Below, one piece after another: positions 58,517-64,000 of a stretch of 64,000 bases of DNA. Source of the stretch: Schizochytrium sp. CCTCC M209059 (lineage: Eukaryota; Sar; Bigyra; Thraustochytrida; Thraustochytriidae). The translations under genes and the position numbers were made by a program. The notes under the pieces are model-generated. The model was not told where the DNA came from. It searched no databases and saw nothing but the letters and a program-made list of their open reading frames with translations. The stretch lies in the NCBI GenBank assembly GCA_000818945.1, contig KN805370.1:446111-510110 (forward strand), written 5' to 3'. Position 1 is the stretch's first letter, and each line of letters opens with the position of its first letter.

Positions 58517-60022
58517 TTACTCGGAATCAGCGTCCTCCTCGACCTTCTTCTTCTTCTTCTTCTTGTCCTTCTTCTCCTTCTTGGCGGACTTGCTTGGGGT
58601 CTCGCCAGCGTCAGACTCGGCGTCGCTGGACTCAGCCTTGCGCTTCTTGTCCTTCTTGGCCTTCTTTTCCTTCTTGGCCTTCTTATCCTTCTTCGAAGGC
58701 GTCTCCGGCTCGGCGCCATTCGTCGTCTCCATCGCCTCGGCCGTAGCGGTCGCGGTGGCAGCCACGGCAGCCGCAGCCACTGCGGCGGCAGGGGCGGCAA
58801 CGTCCTTGCGGGCCCAATCGGTGGGCGTCTTCTCGTTGGGGCGCCCGTACTTGTCAAGAAGACCCTCCTTGACCATGGCCTTCTTCTTGGTCGCGACAGG
58901 GCCAAGGCCCCAGCGGCGCGGGTAGAGGTCACGCTCCATGATGACACGCTTAATCTTGGCAACAACGCCGTGGTCGACAGTCGCCATGACCGCAGTGGTC
59001 ATCTCGGCAATACCAATGGCGATTGCCTCACCCTTGGTGGTCATCAAGACGACCTCCTCGCCGTTACCAATGTCATCCGCAAAGCGGAGAAGACCCGGGA
59101 TCATAAGTTTGGCGCCGTAGCAAATGGCATTGATGGCGCTGTCCTTGACGACGATGCGCTTCATGCCCGTAAGCAGCGACTCGAGCGGGCGCACCACGCG
59201 TCGCAGGTACGTCTCGTCCTTGGTGTTGTCGTACTGCCACTGCGCGTCGAGGACGTCGTGCAGGGTGACCATGCCGTCATCCTCGGAGACGGCACCCGAG
59301 CGCACGCGACGCAGCTCGGCCATGTGCGCGCCCACGCCCGTAATGAGACCCAGGTGCACGCACAGCGTACGAATGTAGGTGCCAGCGGCGCAGCTCACCC
59401 AAAAGACGCCAAGGTTGCGCTCCTTGTCGAACTCGAGCAGCTTGGACTTGTAGATGGTACGGATGCGCAGCTGGCGCTTCACAGCACTGATGAGAGGGGG
59501 GCGCTGGAAGAGAGCGCCCGTGAGGGTCTCGATGGCCTGCGCCAGTTTCTGCTCCGACTCGATCGCGCTGTGCAGGCGCACCACGGCCACGTACTCCTTA
59601 CCGGCAGACTGCTGCGACTTGACCAAGCGCGTCGCGCGGTCGATGCAGACAATGAGGCAGCCAGTCACCTTGGGATCCAGGGTGCCGCTGTGGCCCGTCT
59701 TCTCTACGCGCAGGATGCGGCGCACCCAGGCGACCACCTCGTGCGAGCTCGGGTTCGAAGCCTTGTCCAGGTTGATGAAGCCCGACTTGACATAGTCCTG
59801 GATGGGCCTCTTGAGCGGGTTGTGCCCATTCGGGATCGGCGTGTAGTGCGCCGTGCGGATGTTGAGCTTGTCAAAGTTCTTGAGCAGCAGCGGCCAGTCG
59901 CTCGTGTCCAGCGTCGGCACCTCCTTCGACGGCTCGATGCTGAAGTCGCCCTGCAGCTGCTTCTCGCCCACACCGCCGGCCTCGCCGCCCTCCAGCGAGG
60001 CGCGCTTCGACTTCTTGCCCAT
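58517..60022 (-). CDS. CBF5: Dyskerin / Cbf5, box H/ACA RNP pseudouridine synthase
   Basis: 501 aa from the ATG at 60022 (MGKKSKRASLEGG). Catalytic subunit of H/ACA snoRNPs: converts uridines to pseudouridine in rRNA and snRNA, in the nucleolus. N-terminal dyskerin-like region (WPLLLKNFDKLNIRTAHYTP), TruB-type catalytic core with Asp116 in GHSGTLDPKVTG, GTYIRTLCVHLG, then a PUA domain around residues 285-360 (KRIVVKDSAINAICYGAKLM). The tail is Ala-rich, then Lys/Glu-rich KKDKKAKKEKK, typical of nucleolar forms. Length is near human DKC1 (514 aa). The frame upstream is open through a minisatellite and even includes an ATG, but homology starts at 60022. Divergent from the DBP10-like gene. Confidence 0.96.
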   Translation of the reverse strand: MGKKSKRASLEGGEAGGVGEKQLQGDFSIEPSKEVPTLDTSDWPLLLKNFDKLNIRTAHYTPIPNGHNPLKRPIQDYVKSGFINLDKASNPSSHEVVAWVRRILRVEKTGHSGTLDPKVTGCLIVCIDRATRLVKSQQSAGKEYVAVVRLHSAIESEQKLAQAIETLTGALFQRPPLISAVKRQLRIRTIYKSKLLEFDKERNLGVFWVSCAAGTYIRTLCVHLGLITGVGAHMAELRRVRSGAVSEDDGMVTLHDVLDAQWQYDNTKDETYLRRVVRPLESLLTGMKRIVVKDSAINAICYGAKLMIPGLLRFADDIGNGEEVVLMTTKGEAIAIGIAEMTTAVMATVDHGVVAKIKRVIMERDLYPRRWGLGPVATKKKAMVKEGLLDKYGRPNEKTPTDWARKDVAAPAAAVAAAAVAATATATAEAMETTNGAEPETPSKKDKKAKKEKKAKKDKKRKAESSDAESDAGETPSKSAKKEKKDKKKKKKKVEEDADSE

Positions 60023-61498
60023 CTTGCTCGCTCGCGACTCCGCTCCGCTGCACTCCGCTCCGCTCCGCGCGACGCGACGCCTCGCGACGCCCCGCGACGC
60101 AGCACGCTCCGGCCCGCTCCCGCTCGCCTCTCCGCCGACTCGCTCCGCTGGCGCGCTCCTCTCGCGCTCGGGCTCCGGCTCTGCGCGCGGGAGGCCGTCG
60201 CCGGGCAAGCGCCGCCACCCACGAGACCACCCAATCCGCGCCCGGCCAGAAGAGGAGAAAGGGGGGAGAGAGAGAGAGAGAGGGAAAGAGGAGAAGAGGG
60301 GAAGAGGGGAAGGAAGGCAAGGATGAATGAATGAGCGACTCTGAGGCTGGCGAATAGAAGCAAGGTTGGCTGCGAATAAAGGCAAGAGTGGGGGAGTGAA
60401 GGCAAGAATGAACGAGGGACTCTGTGGCTGGGGGATGAATGACAGTGCCAGTGGAGGAAGGAATAATGACAGTGAATGAATGACAGTGAATGGATGAATG
60501 AATGATAGTGACCGTGGTGAATGACAATGAATGAATGACAGTGAATGAATGACAGTGAATGAATGAATAAATGACAGTGAATGAATGACAATGAATGACA
60601 GTGAATGAATGACAGTGAATGAATGAATGACAGTGAATGAATGACAGTGAATGAATGAATGACAGTGAAAGAATGAATAAACGACAGTGAATGAATGACA
60701 GTGAATGAATGAATAAATGACAATGAATGAATGACAGTGCATGAATAAATGAATGAATGAAAGTGAATGAATGACAGTGCATGAATAAATGAATGAATGA
60801 AAGTGGATGACTCTGTGGCTGGTGAGTGAAAGCAAGAATGAATGAAGGCAAGCATGAAGGCAAGCACGAAGAAGGCAAGCTGAAGGCAACCATGCGGCAA
60901 GAATGCAAGCCCCACCCACCCCGAAGCAAAAACATCAAGAGACCGGGCGATAGATAGATCACTCGACTCCTTGGCCACCCAGCCGCAACCGGAGGCGAGG
61001 CAGGACACAACTTGCGCTTGGTCCAAGCTTGGCCCACCTTCCTTCGTTCATAGGAGGAAAGCGCAGCAACCAGTGGTCGCGCCGTGCGGGGGGCACGCTG
61101 CGAGACTCCGCGCCCCGCACCGCGCGCGACTCGGGTCGGAGCCCGGGGCGCGGGGCGCGGGTCCGCCGGCCCTGCCCCCCCGGGCCGCCGTGGCCAGCCA
61201 CGCGCAGAGCGACTTCGAGCGCGCCGCCGCGAGCGAGCACGAGAGGGCGCAGAGAAAGAAGAGGTGGAGCCGCGAGGGCGAGCAGACGAGCAAGCGGCCA
61301 GAAAGTAGTAAGCCAGCCAGCTAGCCAGCTAGCCAGCCAGTCAGCCACGGTCTGGAGCGGCGGAGACTGGCGAGAAGCGCGCAAAGGCAGAACTCATCTA
61401 CCCCTCATCTCTCCTGTTCTGCACAGCGAGCGAGCGAGCGAGCGAACCAGGCAGTGTTTGTTTGGGCTCGAGCCGGAGCCGAGCTCGCGGGAGAGACG
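60023..61498. promoter_or_regulatory. Shared divergent 5' region of CBF5 and the DBP10-like helicase
   Basis: 1476 bp between two ATGs of ribosome-biogenesis genes. It contains a GA run (60266-60310), the minisatellite at 60320-60905, then a GC-rich stretch and AGCC/GAGC repeats (61310-61345, 61428-61446). No further gene is supported. Co-regulation is an inference from layout. Confidence 0.5.
60320..60905. repeat. GAATGACAGT-type minisatellite
   Basis: Built from GAATGAATGACAGT blocks with TGAATAAATGA and GACAATGAATGA variants, densest at 60435-60805. A ~40-bp block CAGTGCATGAATAAATGAAT... is repeated twice at about 60737-60804. Flanking copies of GACTCTGTGGCTGG at about 60417 and 60810 frame the array. 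The minus strand translates to endless SFIHCHSFTVIHS, which is not believed to be coding. Confidence 0.92.
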
Positions 61499-64000
61499 AT
61501 GAAGGGCAGCGGCGCGAAGACGAAGAACCTCAAGAGGTCGCGCGAGGCCATGGCGGCCAGCGCCGACCCTCTGGATGGGCAGATTGAGGGCTTCGGAGAT
61601 GTTGACGAGCACACTTCGGCTGCCAAGGCCAAGACCAAGGGCAAGGACGCCAGTGGCCTCGACGCCACCACCACCACCACCACCACCGGGAACGGCCCCG
61701 CTTCGAAGAAGAGCAAGAAGAGTGGCGGGTTCCAGAGTCTCGGTCTTAGTCGCGCCGTGCTCAATGGTATCATGAAGCTTGGCTACAACGTGCCAACCCC
61801 AATCCAGCGCAAGTCGCTTCCCAGCGCGCTTGGCGGCAGAGACATCGTTGCCATGGCGCGCACGGGATCCGGAAAAACAGCAGCCTTTCTCATCCCTCTT
61901 TTGGAAAAGCTCAAGGCGCATTCGGCGGTCGTCGGCGCTCGCGGTCTTGTTCTTAGCCCCACGCGCGAACTCGCGCAGCAAACGTACCGCTTTGCGATTC
62001 GCATGGGTAAGTTCACCACCCTGCGCGCCTGTCTCCTCCAGGGTGGTGACTCACTTACGGCCCAATTCGAGGCCCTGTCCAACAACCCGGATGTTATTGT
62101 CGCAACCCCGGGACGCCTTGTGCATCTCCTTGCCGAGGTGAACGATCTCAGTCTCAAGCGTGTTGAAGTCCTCGTTGTCGACGAGGCTGATCGTCTCTTC
62201 GAGATGGGTTTCGCGCTCCAGCTCAAGGAGATTCTCGACAAGGTTCCCGAACAACGCCAAACACTCCTCTTTAGTGCCACTATGCCCGTGCAGCTCATGG
62301 AGTTCGCGCGCGCTGGTCTGCAGGACCCGGAGCTTATTCGTCTCGACGCAGAGACAAAGATTAGCGAGAACCTGAAACTCGCTTTCTTTATGATTCGCAC
62401 CAAAGAAAAGATGAGCGCGCTCGTGCATCTTCTCACAGAGGTCGTCTTGAAAGATGAGCTCACCATTGTCTTTGCCGCCACGCGCCATCATGTCGAGTAT
62501 GTCAAAGATCTTCTTTGGGAACGGTCCGGCATCAAATGCAGTGCTGTCTTTGGATCCATGGATCAGCTTGCGCGTCAGTCAAATCTCGACCAGTTCCGCA
62601 AGGGTGAGACCCGCGTTCTTGTTGTGACCGATGTGGCAGCACGCGGCATCGACATCCCCCTTCTCAACAATGTCGTCAATCTCGAGTTCCCAGCTCAGCC
62701 CAAGCTCTTTGTGCATCGCGTTGGCCGCGCTGCTCGGCAAGGGCGCTCCGGCACGGCCTACAGCTTTGTGACCCAGGACGAGATGCCTTACGTCGTCGAT
62801 CTTCATCTCTTTCTTGGCCGTCGTATGCGCGGCTTCGATGCTGTTGTCGACGAAGACGAAGTCGAAGTTGATCGTACCGTCGCAAAGTACGATCAAACGA
62901 CCATGACTCCGGACGACGTCGATATTGGTCGATTCCCTCAGGCCATTCTCGACGCAGAGAATGAGCGTCTCACCTCCATCATCGAGGACTCCCCGGAACT
63001 CGAAAAACTCGCCAAGGTCGTTTCCAACGCACATTCGCTCTACGTGCGCACGCGCAAGGAGGCGTCGCACCGCTCCGTGAAGCGGGCCAAGGCCATCGGC
63101 ACCCAGCCTCGAGTGCATCCTTTGCTTACTACGCATGGACACGGGGAGGCCGCTGCTGACCTAGATGCTCAGCTGCGCGCCATTCGTGGCTTTCGCCCTG
63201 GTATGACTGTCTTCGAGCTCGAACACTCCAAGAATGGTCACAAACTTGGCGAAGCTGCCTCCGCAATGGTCAAGAAGCGCCAGGCTCATGGCTCTGTCAT
63301 CTCCAAAGAGCACCGGCGACGATCTGAGCAAGAGGCAAGTCGCAAGGCCGAGGCCGTCAACCGCGAAGCCGCTGCTGCGGAAGACGCCGAGACGAAAGAG
63401 CGCGGATCGGCTACGGAGAAACTTGCGGACGCTGACACCAAGGACCAAGACCGTCCTGAGCAGCCGCAACGTCGGCGACTATCCAAAGCGGAGCGCAAGC
63501 AGCTCAAGAAGAAGGGCCTTCCTGTGGTGAGCCCTGCAGTCGCCCCTCGAGATGAGGAGAGCGACAAGCTTATGACAGTCGAGGCTCTCGATGCCGGCGC
63601 CTATCGCGACCCGGAAGCCTACATTCCTTCTGTCCCCTCCGACTATGACGCTGCTGCAAGTCTGCATCTCTCAATTAATGGCGCCAGTAGCCGTTCAAGA
63701 GACGACCAGCCTTCCCAAGCCAGCCGTCTTGAAGACGCCTTGCTCGATCTCGTACCTGATGATCAAAACGACATTATGTCCAAACAGCGCACCTATCATT
63801 GGGATAAGCGCAAGAAAAAGTACGTCAAGGCATCCATGGAGGAACACATTCAGGCCAAGCGCGTCAAGAACGAAAGCGGTACAATGATCCGCATCAAGAA
63901 CCGTGGCGAGCTCTACGACAAGTGGCAAAAGAAGTCGCGCAAGCGCGTATCCAATGCTGGAGGTACCGAGGTTGACTCGGGCGCTGTAGGTAGCGACGCC
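61499..64000 (+). CDS. DBP10: DEAD-box RNA helicase, DDX54/Dbp10 type (3' end beyond window)
   Basis: 834 codons are open to the window edge; the start ATG at 61499 is complete and the stop lies outside. ATP-dependent helicase of 60S ribosomal subunit assembly, nucleolar. N-terminus is basic with seven Thr from an ACC repeat. Q motif GYNVPTPIQ, motif I ARTGSGKT (120-127), Ia PTRELA, Ib TPGR, II DEAD (228-231), III SAT (259-261), then the helicase C lobe with DVAARGIDIP and HRVGRAAR. The C-terminal region has QRTYHWDKRKKKYV and RVKNESGTMIRIKNRGELYDKW, which match the DBP10CT-type tail of DDX54/Dbp10. Known relatives are about 870-1000 aa, so only a short C-terminal piece should be missing. Confidence 0.93.
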   Translation, partial: MKGSGAKTKNLKRSREAMAASADPLDGQIEGFGDVDEHTSAAKAKTKGKDASGLDATTTTTTTGNGPASKKSKKSGGFQSLGLSRAVLNGIMKLGYNVPTPIQRKSLPSALGGRDIVAMARTGSGKTAAFLIPLLEKLKAHSAVVGARGLVLSPTRELAQQTYRFAIRMGKFTTLRACLLQGGDSLTAQFEALSNNPDVIVATPGRLVHLLAEVNDLSLKRVEVLVVDEADRLFEMGFALQLKEILDKVPEQRQTLLFSATMPVQLMEFARAGLQDPELIRLDAETKISENLKLAFFMIRTKEKMSALVHLLTEVVLKDELTIVFAATRHHVEYVKDLLWERSGIKCSAVFGSMDQLARQSNLDQFRKGETRVLVVTDVAARGIDIPLLNNVVNLEFPAQPKLFVHRVGRAARQGRSGTAYSFVTQDEMPYVVDLHLFLGRRMRGFDAVVDEDEVEVDRTVAKYDQTTMTPDDVDIGRFPQAILDAENERLTSIIEDSPELEKLAKVVSNAHSLYVRTRKEASHRSVKRAKAIGTQPRVHPLLTTHGHGEAAADLDAQLRAIRGFRPGMTVFELEHSKNGHKLGEAASAMVKKRQAHGSVISKEHRRRSEQEASRKAEAVNREAAAAEDAETKERGSATEKLADADTKDQDRPEQPQRRRLSKAERKQLKKKGLPVVSPAVAPRDEESDKLMTVEALDAGAYRDPEAYIPSVPSDYDAAASLHLSINGASSRSRDDQPSQASRLEDALLDLVPDDQNDIMSKQRTYHWDKRKKKYVKASMEEHIQAKRVKNESGTMIRIKNRGELYDKWQKKSRKRVSNAGGTEVDSGAVGSDA

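Noticed and set aside
60023..60919. N-terminal extension of dyskerin by about 240-300 residues through the minisatellite
   Set aside because: The extension is a translated repeat (SFIHCHSF), the outermost start is GTG, and dyskerin homology and a good start lie at 60022.

Overview
This is a eukaryotic nuclear window. It is GC-rich and has long, nearly intron-free genes: mitochondrial, nucleolar, vesicle-traffic and actin-motor proteins, and no bacterial-style operons. Gene style (compact, intron-poor, GC-rich coding DNA between microsatellite-loaded spacers) and content (myosin with an SH3-like N-terminus, SLC6-type symporters, TKL kinases with ARM repeats) fit a protist, most likely a stramenopile of the thraustochytrid/labyrinthulomycete type. 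That placement is an inference. Two N runs (6798-7350 and 44610-45222) are assembly gaps.

Layout. 0-6 kb: minus-strand myosin heavy chain with one in-frame 117-nt intron. 7.4-8.8 kb: plus-strand acidic protein with an MGC N-terminus (predicted lipid anchor), convergent with a minus-strand glycine-rich GGAI-type beta-helix protein (8.9-10.3 kb). 11.4-19.8 kb: the most unusual locus, two head-to-head paralogues with the order helical bundle, TKL-like kinase, ARM repeats. The minus copy has lost the DFG aspartate (NYG). The plus copy keeps all catalytic motifs and carries about 20 near-identical ARM units. Their first ~500 bp form an inverted repeat around a 248-bp spacer. 20-27 kb: three minus-strand genes, namely an unrecognised multi-pass membrane protein, a secreted Cys-rich/nidogen-like protein and a mitochondrial isobutyryl-CoA dehydrogenase-like enzyme.

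27-50 kb is gene-poor. It holds one SLC6-family transporter (34.4-36.3 kb) and then about 14 kb with no confident gene up to a paralogous transporter (50.3-52.2 kb). The 14-kb spacer contains a degenerate tandem array with a period near 190 bp (about 37.9-40.7 kb) and many simple repeats.

53-64 kb is gene-dense again: DIS3L2-like 3'-5' exoribonuclease, a Rab7 GTPase with an altered G4 motif (NMVD), dyskerin/CBF5 on the minus strand, and, divergent from it, a DDX54/Dbp10-type DEAD-box helicase that runs off the right end. Three of these four act on RNA; CBF5 and DBP10 are both ribosome-biogenesis proteins sharing a 1.5-kb intergenic region full of a GAATGACAGT-type minisatellite.

All starts were chosen as ATG codons. 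Several long open frames extend further upstream only through non-ATG codons or simple repeats, and those extensions are not accepted as coding.
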